From: Propionibacteriaceae bacterium
GTDB taxonomy: Bacteria > Actinomycetota > Actinomycetes > Propionibacteriales > Propionibacteriaceae
Length of the DNA: 64,000 bases
NCBI GenBank assembly: GCA_031262485.1
Contig: JAISHO010000019.1
Coordinates: 27,569-91,568, forward strand
Direction: 5' to 3'
Shown one piece after another: positions 36,214-49,379 of this stretch (the first letter of the stretch is position 1; each line of letters begins with the position of its first letter). Below the pieces are notes generated by a model, which saw only the letters and a list, made by a program, of their open reading frames with translations, did not search any database and was not told where the DNA came from. Made by a program: the position numbers and the translations under genes.

Positions 36214-37143
36214 ATGATCCGCTTCCCACTGAGCACGCTCCTGCGCAATGAACGCGTTCGCGAGAACGTGACCGGGCTCCCCCTCAGCCATCGCGTCGCC
36301 GAGCGCCTCGTCCCAGGGCGAACCTGGCCGGAGGCGATCGAGGCGGTCCGCACCCTCGTCAATGAGGGTTTCCAGGTCTCGCTCGACTATCTCGCGCCGC
36401 GTGCCACCGATGAGGCGATGGCGATCGACGCCGCCGATCGGAACAGCGCCGTCCTCGACAATCTCGCCACGATGGGAATGGCGCGTGGCGCCGACCTCAC
36501 CCTGCTGCCCTCGAGCCTGGGCATCAATCTGCCCGATGGGGAGAACGTCGCGGCCAGCCAGGCCACTAGGATCGGCCAACGCGCCGCCGACATCGGCGCG
36601 ACGATCACGATCGCCTCCGAGGACCACCCGACGATCGCGGGGATCGTGCGCGTCGTCGAAGCCGTCCGGAAAGTCGTCCCGACGGCCGGGCACACCCTCC
36701 AGGCCCGCCTCATCCGCAGCGAGAGCGACTGCGCCAAACTCGATTCCGGCGCCGCGAGGGCCCGGCTGTGCCGAGGCGCTTACGATTCTCCGGCCCACCT
36801 CTCGTACAGCCACGAACACGACATCAACTTGAGTTTTGTTCGCTGCCTCAAACTGCTCATGCGCGGCGCCGGCACCCCGCTCGTCGCCACCCATGATCCG
36901 ACCCTCATCGCCTTGGCCGGGGAGGTCGCCTCGCGCTCCGGGCGCGTCGTCGGCGATTACGAGTTCCAGTTCCTCTACGGCGTGGCCACCGATGAAGCCA
37001 AGAAAGCCCGTGACGAGGGCCACACCGTGCGCATCCTCGTGCCCTACGGCCCCCAGTGGGAGCACTACTTCTGGCACCGGTTGCAGAGCCGGCCCGGTTT
37101 CGGCCTCGGTTTGTACGCCAAGACCCTCGCCAACCGCGCCTGA
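36214..37143 (+). CDS. Proline dehydrogenase
   Basis: A monofunctional PRODH of 309 residues: a FAD-linked TIM barrel oxidising proline to pyrroline-5-carboxylate. Visible motifs are RLCRGAYDSP (the RLVKGAYW-type strand), VATHDP, YEFQFLYGV and VRILVPYGPQWEHYFWHRL near the C-terminus. The frame is open to ATG 36175, but MIRFPLSTLL at 36214 is the usual family start and the upstream ATG overlaps a -10 box. No P5C dehydrogenase is adjacent, while P5C reductase (proC) is 4 kb away. The CPBP gene starts two bases after its stop. Confidence 0.9.
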   Translation: MIRFPLSTLLRNERVRENVTGLPLSHRVAERLVPGRTWPEAIEAVRTLVNEGFQVSLDYLAPRATDEAMAIDAADRNSAVLDNLATMGMARGADLTLLPSSLGINLPDGENVAASQATRIGQRAADIGATITIASEDHPTIAGIVRVVEAVRKVVPTAGHTLQARLIRSESDCAKLDSGAARARLCRGAYDSPAHLSYSHEHDINLSFVRCLKLLMRGAGTPLVATHDPTLIALAGEVASRSGRVVGDYEFQFLYGVATDEAKKARDEGHTVRILVPYGPQWEHYFWHRLQSRPGFGLGLYAKTLANRA

Positions 37144-37145
37144 TC

Positions 37146-38051
37146 GTGGAACCGTCCGGCTTCGTCACCACCGGATCAGATCGCATCACCGACCCGGAGC
37201 GCAGTGCCGAGCGGCCGAACGAAGAACCGCGCTGGACGCCCCCACCGGCGGGCGACACCGCTGACGTCACGCCCGAAGATGGACCGCTGGCCGATCACAG
37301 CCCGGTCTGGCGGCGCTGGATCGCCCTTGAGATCGTCATCGTGCTCGGCTTGGGTCTGGGCCGTTCGGCGGTCTCGTCGATCCTGTCGATCATCGAGCGG
37401 ATGACCCGCCCCGTCCCGATCTCGCAGCAAACTAGCTCTCTCAACAATTCCGTCACCCCGGATCGTCCCTGGCTCGACCTCGCCTACCAGGTGTACAACG
37501 TCGTCTTCCCGCTCTTCCAGGTGCTCCTCGTCTGCTACCTCCTCCACCTCGCTCACGGGATGGCGCGGCGCCTCATCGGATTCGACCTGACGAAGATCTG
37601 GGGCGACCTCGCGCGGGGCTTCGCCGTCGCCGCCGCCATCGGCATCCCCGGCCTCGCCTTCTACCTCCTCGCCCGCGAGATCGGCATCAACACCACCGTC
37701 GTCGCCGCGAACCTGAGCGAGCATTGGTGGACGGCCCCGGCGCTCATCGCCTCGGCCGCCATGAACGGCATCCTCGAGGAGGTCGTCATGCTCGGCTACC
37801 TCCTCACCCGGTTGCGTGACCTGCGCTGGAACCCGTGGGCGGCCATCGTCTGCTCCGCGCTCATCCGCGGCGCCTACCACCTCTACCAGGGCTTCGGCGG
37901 ATTCATCGGCAACATCGTCATGGGGATCTTCTTCGGCTGGTGCTACCGGAGGTTCGGGCGCGTCATGCCGCTTGTCATCGCCCACACCCTCATCGACATC
38001 GTCGCCTTCGTCGGCTACGCCCTCCTGGCGCCCTATCTCACCTGGCTGTGA
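37146..38051 (+). CDS. CPBP-family intramembrane metalloprotease-like protein
   Basis: A 301-residue membrane protein with a hydrophilic acidic N-terminal 55 residues and about seven hydrophobic segments. The CPBP (Abi/CAAX) core shows EEVVMLGYLLTRL (the EE pair), RGAYHLYQGFGGFIGN (His) and PLVIAHTLIDIVAF (second His). These residues form the metal site in CAAX proteases. The role is unknown; some members act in bacteriocin immunity. The start is GTG 37146, two bases after the PRODH stop. Confidence 0.85.
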   Translation: MEPSGFVTTGSDRITDPERSAERPNEEPRWTPPPAGDTADVTPEDGPLADHSPVWRRWIALEIVIVLGLGLGRSAVSSILSIIERMTRPVPISQQTSSLNNSVTPDRPWLDLAYQVYNVVFPLFQVLLVCYLLHLAHGMARRLIGFDLTKIWGDLARGFAVAAAIGIPGLAFYLLAREIGINTTVVAANLSEHWWTAPALIASAAMNGILEEVVMLGYLLTRLRDLRWNPWAAIVCSALIRGAYHLYQGFGGFIGNIVMGIFFGWCYRRFGRVMPLVIAHTLIDIVAFVGYALLAPYLTWL

Positions 38052-38099
38052 ACCCGAGCGATCGAGAGAATGAGCCGGGAGACCTTGAGCAGGTAGGCC

Positions 38100-38984
38100 T
38101 CAGCTGCCTGCGACCAAGGCGCGCAACAGCGGCGAACAACGCCGGGCGGCCGCCTCGGCGATCGCGACGACGGACGATTGATCGATCTCGCCTCCGCCCG
38201 ACTCATGCATCGTCACAACGCTGAGCCCGAGCGTGCGGAACCCGTATTCGACGGCGGCGATCGCCTCGAGCACCGTCGACATGCCGACGAGGTCGGCGCC
38301 GTAGTTCTTGGCGGCATAGGCCTCCGTCACCGTCTCGTAGGTGCGGCCGCTGAACATCGCGAAAACGCCGGAGACGATGTTCGGATCGAGGCTCACAACG
38401 CGCTCCCGCAAGGCCGGATCGTAGACCTGCGACAAATCAACGGTGATGTTGTCGGGGAAGGGGGAGACCCAGGAGAGGTTGAGGTGATCTTTGATCGCGA
38501 CCACCTGGCCGAGCGGCCACTGCGGATGGAAGGTTCCGGAGACGCCGGTGAGGATGAGCGATCTGGCCCCGAGCGCCCCGAGGACGCGCACCGGATGGAC
38601 GACCGGGACGCACCCGTGCCCCTCGAAGAGGTGCGTGCGCCCGACCATGACGAGGGTCGGCACGCCGTCGACGTGGTAGAGCCGCACGAGGCCAGGCTGG
38701 CCGACCGTCGTCGGAGACATGAAACCGGGGATCTCATGCATCGGCGCCTCGGCTTCAGGCGCGCCCCAGGCTTCCAGAGCGGCTCCCCAGCCGGTGCCGA
38801 GGATGAGGCCGGTGGAGATGGTGTCGACACCGAAGCGCTCCCGGATCGCCGCGGCGGCGTCGTTCGCGCAGGCGTAGGCCCGCCCCCGTGGGTGGGGCCG
38901 GGTCAGGTGGACGGTGTCGTCGTCCGCCATCATGAGCTGGGTGGCAGTGCGAGGGGGCTCCAAAGTGGTGAGCTGAACCGCCAT
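38100..38984 (-). CDS. Purine nucleoside phosphorylase
   Basis: A 294-residue PNP of the trimeric type. GTGWGAALEAW holds the phosphate-binding start, GRTHLFEGHGCVPVVHPVRVLGALGA matches the GRFHxYEG block, and GADLVGMSTVLEAIAA matches the VGMSTVPE block. It splits purine nucleosides to base and ribose 1-phosphate. ATG 38984 has the ribosome site GAGGAA. Upstream (38985-39218) I see only a possible -10 TAAACT (complement of 39085-39090) and the small inverted repeat CACG-TTT-CGTG. Confidence 0.88.
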   Translation of the reverse strand: MAVQLTTLEPPRTATQLMMADDDTVHLTRPHPRGRAYACANDAAAAIRERFGVDTISTGLILGTGWGAALEAWGAPEAEAPMHEIPGFMSPTTVGQPGLVRLYHVDGVPTLVMVGRTHLFEGHGCVPVVHPVRVLGALGARSLILTGVSGTFHPQWPLGQVVAIKDHLNLSWVSPFPDNITVDLSQVYDPALRERVVSLDPNIVSGVFAMFSGRTYETVTEAYAAKNYGADLVGMSTVLEAIAAVEYGFRTLGLSVVTMHESGGGEIDQSSVVAIAEAAARRCSPLLRALVAGS

Positions 38985-39218
38985 CGTTCCTCCAGATCCG
39001 AGGCCGGAACATCATCGCTCCTGGCCACTCGTCGTCGCAGGGGGATCAGGCTCGTCGAAGGAACTGAGCCCGCGTCTACGAGCTAGTTTACGATGAGAAG
39101 CACGTTTCGTGGAAGCCCCTGGTAGATCACGGTTTGATCACCTGACGTCTCGAGCGCTGGCGCCGGCAGTGGTTCTCCCGCCAGACGAAGGTCATGACGC
39201 GCGCCCCACACGGCCCTC

Positions 39219-40712
39219 TCACTGCTTGAAGCGATCGAGTCCGCTGGTGTCGCCGGCGGCGATCTCGGCGAACATCTGGGCGGCGAGGTCGTCGTCCCAC
39301 AGCACGGAGCTGCCGGCGTCGGTGTACGCGTCGGAGTCGGCGATCGGCACCGTCAGTTCGACGGCGTCGCCCCGGATGAACTGCGGGCCGCTGCGGGCCG
39401 CCGCCAACAGATCGGACATCGTCGTGTCGGAGCCGCGGCGGATCGCCGTCGTCAGCGCGGAGTTGACGTCCCACCAGCGGATCGGGTTGAGCACCGTCGA
39501 GGGGCGGAGGAGCTTGGCGGCGACCTTCGTGATGATCTCGCGTTGACGCTCGACCCGGCCGAGGTCGCCACGCGGATCAGCCATGCGCATCCGCACATAA
39601 CCCAGGGCGGTCGGCCCGTCGATCGTCTGGCAGCCGGGGGCGAGGTCAAGGTTGGAATTGACGTCGACGATCGCCTCCGGCGGGCAGATCTCCACTCCGT
39701 CGACGGCGTCGACAAGGTTGGAGAAGCCGAGCATGTTGATCTCGAGGTAGCCGTCGAGCTGGACGCCGGTGTTCTGCTCGACCGTCTCGATGAGCAGAGG
39801 AGCGCCCCCATACGAGTAGGCGGCGTTGAGCTTGTCCTCCCAATAGCCAGGGATCGGCAGGTAGGAATCGCGCGGCAGGCTGACGAGAGCCGGACGCCCC
39901 GTCGGCGGCGCGTAGTAAATGAGCATCGTGTCCGTCCGGTCGCCGTCGGCGTCGCCGGTGGCGAGTTCGACCTTCTCCTCCGCCGTCAGATCGGTGCGTG
40001 AATCGGAGCCGACGAGGAGGATGGCGGTGCCGGGTTGCTCGGCCGGACGGACCTGGGGCAGATCGTCGATGACCGACAGCCGCGTCCACGTGATGAGAGG
40101 AATGGCGACGATGACGGCGATCCAGGCCAGCAGGAGGAGGAAGACGGTGACGAAGAAAGCCCGGATCGGATGGCGGCGTTTGCGGGGGCGCGTCGGCGGC
40201 GGCAAAGCCGGGCGTGCCGATGAGCTCGAAGGATACGACGACGAGGCCCCGCGCGGCCGCGTGCCGGAAGCAGAATGGTAAGCACGGGTATTGCCGGCAG
40301 GGCGTGCGTAGGGATCATTGCTCGAACGCGCCGATCCCTGACTGCGACTGGCCGACGAACGGCCAGCGGAATCAGGACGGTTCGTGGCGCTCGTCGAGGT
40401 TCGCTGCCCCGACGATCCTGATCGCGAACTCGTTCCCGCCGCTCCCGCCGCCGCAGAACCGGACGACCGGCCGCTCGAACCCGCTCGAGGATCGCGTCGG
40501 GACGATCCCGCCGAACCCGCCGAGCTGGACGATCCCCCCGACCTCCCGCTCGATCCGCTCGTTCCCGATGACGGACGGCCCGAGGAGCCGGAGCGCGACC
40601 CTGACCCCGAGCGCGCCGGGGCCGGCTGCAGGGGGCGGGCGACGTAAGGCTCGTCGTCAGACGACGATGACCGGCCTCGCCGTGAACCGGGGGAAACGCT
40701 CATGGCGGTCAC
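39219..40712 (-). CDS. LytR-CpsA-Psr (LCP) family cell-wall ligase with long Ser/Gly-rich tail
   Basis: A 497-residue type II membrane protein. Residues 1-180 are a low-complexity cytoplasmic tail of Ser, Gly, Arg and Ala. The membrane helix is about 184-208 (FFVTVFLLLLAWIAVIV), followed by the extracellular LCP domain (RTDTMLIYYAP, VSLPRDSYLPIPGYWEDKLNAAY, GYVRMRMADPRGDLGRVERQ) with the Arg and Asp residues that bind polyprenyl pyrophosphate. LCP enzymes attach glycopolymers to peptidoglycan. The GTG start overlaps the phosphatase stop; ATG 40703 is an alternative. Confidence 0.92.
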   Translation of the reverse strand: MTAMSVSPGSRRGRSSSSDDEPYVARPLQPAPARSGSGSRSGSSGRPSSGTSGSSGRSGGSSSSAGSAGSSRRDPRAGSSGRSSGSAAAGAAGTSSRSGSSGQRTSTSATNRPDSAGRSSASRSQGSARSSNDPYARPAGNTRAYHSASGTRPRGASSSYPSSSSARPALPPPTRPRKRRHPIRAFFVTVFLLLLAWIAVIVAIPLITWTRLSVIDDLPQVRPAEQPGTAILLVGSDSRTDLTAEEKVELATGDADGDRTDTMLIYYAPPTGRPALVSLPRDSYLPIPGYWEDKLNAAYSYGGAPLLIETVEQNTGVQLDGYLEINMLGFSNLVDAVDGVEICPPEAIVDVNSNLDLAPGCQTIDGPTALGYVRMRMADPRGDLGRVERQREIITKVAAKLLRPSTVLNPIRWWDVNSALTTAIRRGSDTTMSDLLAAARSGPQFIRGDAVELTVPIADSDAYTDAGSSVLWDDDLAAQMFAEIAAGDTSGLDRFKQ

Positions 40713-41362
40713 AGTCCAACGCGGAACCGGCGGGATGAGGATTGAGGGAGGAGATCGGCGGCGGGCTCGGTGTAAGCGACCCGGATGACCGTTCCTTCAG
40801 CGACCGTGAGGCTGGTGACCGAGGCGAGCGAACATTGACGAGCCCGCGGGTCGTGGAAAAAGGGCCGCCCCTCGGCGTCGAGACGGGCGATCCAAATCGG
40901 CAGTTGATGGGAGACGATGACTGCTTGCCCGCCCTCACCGGCCGCCTCGGCGGCGTCGTGGACTGCGGCCCGCATGCGATCGGCGATCTCACGGTAGGGC
41001 TCGCCCCAGCTGGGACGGAAGGGGTTGAGCAGGTGACGCCAAGCCGACGGATGGCGCAGAGCATCATTCGACGGCCCGAAGACCTGCCCTTCGAAGATAT
41101 TGCCCGCTTCGATGACGCGATCGTCGAAGGTGATCGGCAACTCGCTGTGCCGCTCCGCGATCGGCGCCATCGTCTCTTGGGCGCGCTCCAACGGCGAGCA
41201 TCGCAGATGCGTCAACGGGGCGCCGTCGAAATACTCGCCGACCCGCGCCGCCATGGCACGCCCCAACTCGGACAGATGCCAATTCGGCAACCGCCCATAG
41301 AGGACATGCTGGGGATTCTCGACCTGCCCGTGACGGACCAGGTGTACGGTCGTCGTCGCCAC
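40709..41362 (-). CDS. Histidine phosphatase family protein
   Basis: A 217-residue phosphoglycerate-mutase-like phosphatase. The catalytic motif is LVRHGQV, the second Arg is in RCSPLERAQET, the acid lies in DDRVIEAGNIFEG, and the second His is in VIVSHQLPI. The substrate is unknown. It starts at GTG 41362, 14 bases after the bS22 stop, and its stop overlaps the LCP start, so bS22, phosphatase and LCP may be cotranscribed. Confidence 0.88.
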   Translation of the reverse strand: MATTTVHLVRHGQVENPQHVLYGRLPNWHLSELGRAMAARVGEYFDGAPLTHLRCSPLERAQETMAPIAERHSELPITFDDRVIEAGNIFEGQVFGPSNDALRHPSAWRHLLNPFRPSWGEPYREIADRMRAAVHDAAEAAGEGGQAVIVSHQLPIWIARLDAEGRPFFHDPRARQCSLASVTSLTVAEGTVIRVAYTEPAADLLPQSSSRRFRVGL

Positions 41363-41376
41363 CGGGCAACCGCCGT

Positions 41377-41478
41377 TCAGCGACCAGCGCGGCGGCGTTG
41401 GATCCGCGTCTTCTTGAGGAGCTTGCGGTGCTTCTTCTTCGCCATACGCTTGCGGCGCTTCTTGATAACCGAACCCAC
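41377..41478 (-). CDS. Ribosomal protein bS22 (AURKAIP1/COX24-domain small basic protein)
   Basis: A 33-residue ORF beginning [23 protein letters not shown] is its first part, and it ends QRRRAGR. It consists almost wholly of Lys and Arg and matches the actinobacterial family first annotated as AURKAIP1/COX24-domain proteins and later identified as 30S protein bS22. AAAGG lies on its strand about seven bases before the GTG. It lies downstream of proC and upstream of the phosphatase and LCP genes on the minus strand, the kind of position this tiny gene often holds in actinobacteria. Confidence 0.9.
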   Translation of the reverse strand: MGSVIKKRRKRMAKKKHRKLLKKTRIQRRRAGR

Positions 41479-41611
41479 GGTTGACCTTTCACTGGTGGAC
41501 GAACCACATCGACGTCGATCGGTGAGCATGCTCACCACGGCTAGGGGCCTCCCAGCCGAAATGCGATCCTATCGCGCCGCGTCAATCGGAGCTAATCGCG
41601 TCCACAGCGCA

Positions 41612-45191
<3,580 letters not shown>

Positions 45192-45271
45192 AAGGCCTTC
45201 GGGCAAGCCTCCCGCAGCATCGCGCATCGTGGGCCGAGGCGGGACGCCCGGACGGTTGACCGCGACGATCC

Positions 45272-46054
45272 TCAACCGGCGGGCGCGTCGTGGGCGAACC
45301 GGGCCGCTCCGACGATGCCGGCTTGGTTGAACAACTGGGCCGGGACGATCCTCGCCCGCAGATCGAGTTGGGGAAGGAACTTGTCGGAGTGCCGACTGAT
45401 TCCCCCGCCGACGACGAAGAGATCCGGCGAGAAGAGGAATTCGACCTTGCTGTAGAAGCGCTGGAGGCGTTTCGTATACGCCTTCCAGGACAGGTCCTCT
45501 TTCGTGCGCACAGAGGCGGCGGCGCGTTTCTCGGCGTCGAACCCGTCGATCTCGAGGTGGCCCAATTCGATGTTGGGGATGAGTTGGCCGTGGTAGACGA
45601 GCGCCGAACCGATGCCGGTGCCCAGCGTCGTCACGATGACGAGTCCGCTCTCGCCTTGGGCGGCGCCGTAATAGACCTCGGCGTATCCGGCGGCGTCGGC
45701 GTCGTTGAGGATGGTGACGGGACGCCCTAAGACGTCGGCGAAGATCTCCTCGGCCGGAGCATCGATCCATTTCTTGTCAATGTTGGCGGCCGATCGTGTC
45801 ACCCCATGGCTGACGATCGCGGGGACGGTGATGCCGACTGGCATCTCGGCCAGGTTCTCGATCGCGTCGTCGCCCGTCCGTTCGGCGACCTGCTCGATGA
45901 TCTGGCCGACGACCTTGGCCACGGCCCTGGGGGTGGCGGGTTGCGGGGTGGGGATACGGACGCGTTCACCGACCAACTCGCCGGTGCTCACATCGACCGG
46001 GGCTCCTTTGACGCCCGACCCACCGATATCAACACCAAAAGCATGTGCTGTCAT
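45272..46054 (-). CDS. ppgK: Polyphosphate-dependent glucokinase
   Basis: A 260-residue ROK-type kinase. [15 protein letters not shown] is the phosphate site, [12 protein letters not shown] holds the catalytic Asp, and [29 protein letters not shown] is the sugar-binding part. The family phosphorylates glucose with polyphosphate or ATP and is common in actinobacteria. With pgi and the beta-phosphoglucomutase in the window it feeds glucose 6-phosphate metabolism. Confidence 0.92.
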   Translation of the reverse strand: MTAHAFGVDIGGSGVKGAPVDVSTGELVGERVRIPTPQPATPRAVAKVVGQIIEQVAERTGDDAIENLAEMPVGITVPAIVSHGVTRSAANIDKKWIDAPAEEIFADVLGRPVTILNDADAAGYAEVYYGAAQGESGLVIVTTLGTGIGSALVYHGQLIPNIELGHLEIDGFDAEKRAAASVRTKEDLSWKAYTKRLQRFYSKVEFLFSPDLFVVGGGISRHSDKFLPQLDLRARIVPAQLFNQAGIVGAARFAHDAPAG

Positions 46055-46060
46055 GAAGCG

Positions 46061-46066
46061 AGCCTA
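46061..46066 (-). promoter_or_regulatory. -10 hexamer TAGGCT of ppgK
   Basis: TAGGCT, six bases, then ATG 46054 on the minus strand; no ribosome site is present. Confidence 0.5.
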
Positions 46067-46085
46067 GCGGAACGGCTGCGCCGAA

Positions 46086-46754
46086 TCACCCCATTTTGGA
46101 TTTCTTCGGTCCCCTGACGGTGATCCCCCCAAAACAACAAAATCCACGAACAATGAGCTTCCTCTGGCTGACGTCGGCGGTGGTCCCGCGGACCTCGACA
46201 CCGCCGAAGAGCGGCATGACGGAGCTCTCGACCTCGGTGCCGGGCGGCACGATGATCTCGATCGCCCCGAAAGCGCAGGAGGCGAACACTTCGATGACCG
46301 GGCTCGTCCAGACCGCCTGGGTGAGGTCGAATTCGACCGCTCCGAACAGGGCGACCGCTGAGATGCCGTCCGAGGCCCGCCAGACGCCTTTGCGCGTCGT
46401 CGAGCCGAAGATGCCGAGGAGATTCGTCCGCCCCGGCGAGGAGGCCGTCGCGATGATCGGGGCCGGGGCGGGGTCGCCGGTGAAGGCGGCCGCATCGGAG
46501 AGGCCGCCGGGTCGGGTGAACCCCGTCGACGTCGCCGGGGGGGCGCCTTCCATGAGGTCGCGAGTCAGGGGGGTGAGATCGTCAAAGACAGTCGCGTTGT
46601 TCACGGCCGCCATGCGGGTTCGATAGTCCTGTTCCGTCAGGCGTTTGTCGTGCCAGGCGGCGGTGAGGAGGGTGACAACGAGTTGGCGGTCGGCGTCGGT
46701 GATCCGCTGATCGCCCCCGTAGAGCGGGCCGACATCGGTGGGTTCGAAACTCAT
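46086..46754 (-). CDS. DUF1707 / LiaF-like cell-envelope protein
   Basis: A 222-residue protein. The N-terminal part carries the actinobacterial DUF1707 motif (RITDADRQLVVTLLTAAWHDKRLTEQDYRTRM). The C-terminal half is a beta-helix-like domain as in LiaF and cell-wall-active antibiotic response proteins (ISAVALFGAVEFDL, ASCAFGAIEIIVPPGTEV, LFGGVEVRG). There is no membrane helix. The start is ATG 46754, with GGAGG three bases upstream, not the longer open frame to 46844. It may take part in envelope stress control; no partner kinase is adjacent. Confidence 0.83.
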   Translation of the reverse strand: MSFEPTDVGPLYGGDQRITDADRQLVVTLLTAAWHDKRLTEQDYRTRMAAVNNATVFDDLTPLTRDLMEGAPPATSTGFTRPGGLSDAAAFTGDPAPAPIIATASSPGRTNLLGIFGSTTRKGVWRASDGISAVALFGAVEFDLTQAVWTSPVIEVFASCAFGAIEIIVPPGTEVESSVMPLFGGVEVRGTTADVSQRKLIVRGFCCFGGITVRGPKKSKMG

Positions 46755-46761
46755 GCCTCCA

Positions 46762-46767
46762 AGACTA
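46762..46767 (-). promoter_or_regulatory. -10 hexamer TAGTCT of the DUF1707 gene
   Basis: On the minus strand TAGTCT lies seven bases before ATG 46754, and the intervening bases contain GGAGG, so the site could serve either a leaderless or a very short leader transcript. Confidence 0.4.
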
Positions 46768-46930
46768 CGGACTGACTCGGGGCGATCCGAGGGCGATCCG
46801 GGCTGATCCAGGGTTGAATACGGGTTCCCTTCCCCGTCTGGCAAGGGTGGAGTATGCGGCAGTCACAAGGCACGTCCGTCGGTTCCTCTCCTCGAACGCG
46901 CGTCCGCCGCCTTCGTGGGCAGACTCGAGC

Positions 46931-47623
46931 TCAGGTGGAAGAGAGGGCCGGATCGTGAACGTGGCGGATCGTCCGGAATGTCCACAGCTTATTGACGACG
47001 AAATTGACGGGCGTCGCGACGACGACGGCGATGAGTTGGGCCCATAGCTCACGTGAGCGCCAGGTGCCGATCGATTCGAACCAGGGATCGGGGAGATAGA
47101 GCGGGGATTGGGGGTGGGTCAGGACGATCTGAACGACCAATCCGATGACGGCTCCGACCGCGCCGACCGCCATGAACGAGGCCAACCCACGCCACCATTT
47201 CGGTTTGCTCCCCCGGAATGTCCAGAGCCGATTGAGCTGGTAATTCCACGTGTTCGCGACGATGAACGAGACGACATAGACGATATTGCGATAACGCACC
47301 CAGAAATCAGTCCCTGGAATACGCCAAATTTGCTCCCCGGCGTTTTCCGGACCGCCGTTGAATTTATGCATGATCGTGAGCACGATGAGATTGACGACGA
47401 CACCGGAAGCGCCGACGAAACCGAATCGAATGAATTGCCCGGTGATGCGCCGGTAATCCTTCCGGTCGCGTCCGAGGAACCGTCGCCCTGACACCGTCTC
47501 CCCTGCTGAGGCGGGCGACACACCGGACTCAGCGCTGGTTTCTCCGGCCTGTTCCCCCTCTTCCCGGCTCGCCGGAGCGGTGGCGGCGGGCGTCCCCCCA
47601 GGGGAATCGACGGTTTCACTCAC
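46931..47623 (-). CDS. GtrA-family membrane protein
   Basis: This 230-residue protein has a hydrophilic N-terminal 60 residues and four hydrophobic segments in a GtrA pattern (FIRFGFVGASGVVVNLIVLTI, YVVSFIVANTWNYQLNRLWTF, then VNFVVNKLWTFR at the end). GtrA proteins are thought to flip polyprenyl-linked sugars for surface glycans. GTG 47623 is the start because TAGGTT lies seven bases upstream; the frame also has a TTG at 47650. Confidence 0.85.
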   Translation of the reverse strand: MSETVDSPGGTPAATAPASREEGEQAGETSAESGVSPASAGETVSGRRFLGRDRKDYRRITGQFIRFGFVGASGVVVNLIVLTIMHKFNGGPENAGEQIWRIPGTDFWVRYRNIVYVVSFIVANTWNYQLNRLWTFRGSKPKWWRGLASFMAVGAVGAVIGLVVQIVLTHPQSPLYLPDPWFESIGTWRSRELWAQLIAVVVATPVNFVVNKLWTFRTIRHVHDPALSST

Positions 47624-47630
47624 GCCCGTC

Positions 47631-47636
47631 AACCTA
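47631..47636 (-). promoter_or_regulatory. -10 hexamer TAGGTT of the GtrA gene
   Basis: On the minus strand TAGGTT is seven bases before GTG 47623, which decides the start. Confidence 0.45.
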
Positions 47637-47778
47637 GCATCTCCGCCCAATGGCTCAGAGAGGGTTGACCGGCGGTTTCATGAGGACTTGATGGGAGGGA
47701 TGTGAAGGTTGATGAGACCGGTCTTGGAGTATTCCGCCCAGGATGCGAAAGAGCGATTGAGACGCTTAGGGTGTGAAT

Positions 47779-49305
47779 ATGTCCCCTGACGAACTTTCCA
47801 CGGACGACGCCAGCCGCGTCGAAGTGATCGACGACACCGAAAAGCGGCCTTTCAGTCTTAGCTTACGGGCGAAGATCATGCTGGCGATCTCGACGATGCT
47901 CGTCCTCACCCTCATCCTCACCCTCGTCATCTCCACGATGATTCAGACGAGGATTGAGGAAGATCACATTCGCGACACCCTCCAGGAGGAGATCGACGAG
48001 TTCAACCAGATATGGGGACCGGGGGTCCATCCGCTCACGAAGAAGGACTACACCAACGTGCGCGAGATCCTCATGACCTCCATGGACCTCAACATCCCTG
48101 GAACCGACGAGGTTTTCATGATCTTTGTCGATCACGAGCAACTCGACATCGACCCGGAACGGGCCGAGGGCTTGAAGGACAACCTCGCTCTCCTGCGCAC
48201 GGTGAGCGATCCGGCTTTGGCTGACACCAAGGAAGTTCACGTCTACACCGACGACGAGGTGGGAACCGTGTGGTTCCGTTCGGTCTCCGTCACCATGCCC
48301 GACAGCGATGATGTCGGGATCTGGGTCGCCCTCGTCGAACTCGACCGAATCTTCGCCTCTCAGGCGAATTTCGGCGAAACGATCGCTCTCGTCATCGTCG
48401 GCATGATCATCGTTTCGCTCATCGCCGGGTGGTTCATCGTCGGCCGTCTCGTCGCCCCGCTCCATGAACTGACGAAGACGGCGGGGAAGATCTACGAGGA
48501 GGACATCAATCACCGCGTCGAGGTGCACGGCAACGATGACATCGCCCGCATGGGCCTCAGCTTCAACGAGATGCTCGACCGCCTCAGAGACTCCTTCGAA
48601 ATCCAACGGCGCTTCCTCGACGACGCCGGCCACGAGTTGCGCACCCCGTTGACGGTGATGAAAGGTCACCTCGACATCCTCGAGATCGACGATCCCTCCG
48701 ACGTCGCCGCCACCCGCGACATCCTCCTCGACGAAGTCGCCCGGATGCGGCGGATCACCGACGACCTCATCATCTTGGCCAAATCGAACCGGACCGATTT
48801 CGTCATACCTCAGCCGACCGATCTGCGCGCTCTCATCACCGATCTCGCCAGCAACTGCTCTGCCCTGGGCGGAGAGTGGACGATCGATTTGCGCGGCATC
48901 GGACTCGGCCCCGACGGACAGCCCTTGCTCGTCGACGCCGATGTCCAGCGTCTCACTCAGGCGATCCTCCAGATGGCCGAGAACGCTGTGAAATACGGCG
49001 GTGGGCGGTCCGGCCACTACGACATCGGCGCCAGCGTCAACCAGCACGAGGCCGCGATCTGGGTGAGCGACCATGGTGACGGATTGCCGGAGGAGGAGCG
49101 CAAGCGGATCTTCGAGCGGTTCATCCGTGGCTCCAACAGTTACGGGAAACCGGGATCCGGGCTCGGGTTGTCGATCGTCCACGCGATCGCCGCTGGCCAC
49201 GGTGGTGGAGCCATCGCCCGCTCGACCGACGGCGGCGGGTTGACAGTCGTCATGCACTGGACACCCCATATTGTCGAGGACGATGCCAACACACCATTGT
49301 CCTAA
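47779..49305 (+). CDS. Membrane sensor histidine kinase
   Basis: A 508-residue kinase with a helix near residues 34-55 (IMLAISTMLVLTLILTLVIS), an extracytoplasmic sensor of about 150 residues, a second helix (IALVIVGMIIVSLIAGWFIVG), HAMP, phosphoacceptor motif DDAGHELRTPLTVM, and ATP-binding boxes (N box MAENAVKYGG, DHGDGLP, GSGLGLSIV). The signal is unknown. It is followed after 74 bases by its likely partner regulator. ATG 47779 has AGGG seven bases upstream; GTG 47773 in the same frame is the alternative. Confidence 0.9.
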   Translation: MSPDELSTDDASRVEVIDDTEKRPFSLSLRAKIMLAISTMLVLTLILTLVISTMIQTRIEEDHIRDTLQEEIDEFNQIWGPGVHPLTKKDYTNVREILMTSMDLNIPGTDEVFMIFVDHEQLDIDPERAEGLKDNLALLRTVSDPALADTKEVHVYTDDEVGTVWFRSVSVTMPDSDDVGIWVALVELDRIFASQANFGETIALVIVGMIIVSLIAGWFIVGRLVAPLHELTKTAGKIYEEDINHRVEVHGNDDIARMGLSFNEMLDRLRDSFEIQRRFLDDAGHELRTPLTVMKGHLDILEIDDPSDVAATRDILLDEVARMRRITDDLIILAKSNRTDFVIPQPTDLRALITDLASNCSALGGEWTIDLRGIGLGPDGQPLLVDADVQRLTQAILQMAENAVKYGGGRSGHYDIGASVNQHEAAIWVSDHGDGLPEEERKRIFERFIRGSNSYGKPGSGLGLSIVHAIAAGHGGGAIARSTDGGGLTVVMHWTPHIVEDDANTPLS

Positions 49306-49379
49306 TATGACTCTCATTCCCTGTCCCTAGAATCCCCCTGATGGTCTCCCTCCACCCATCCCTAGCTGAGAGGTGAAGC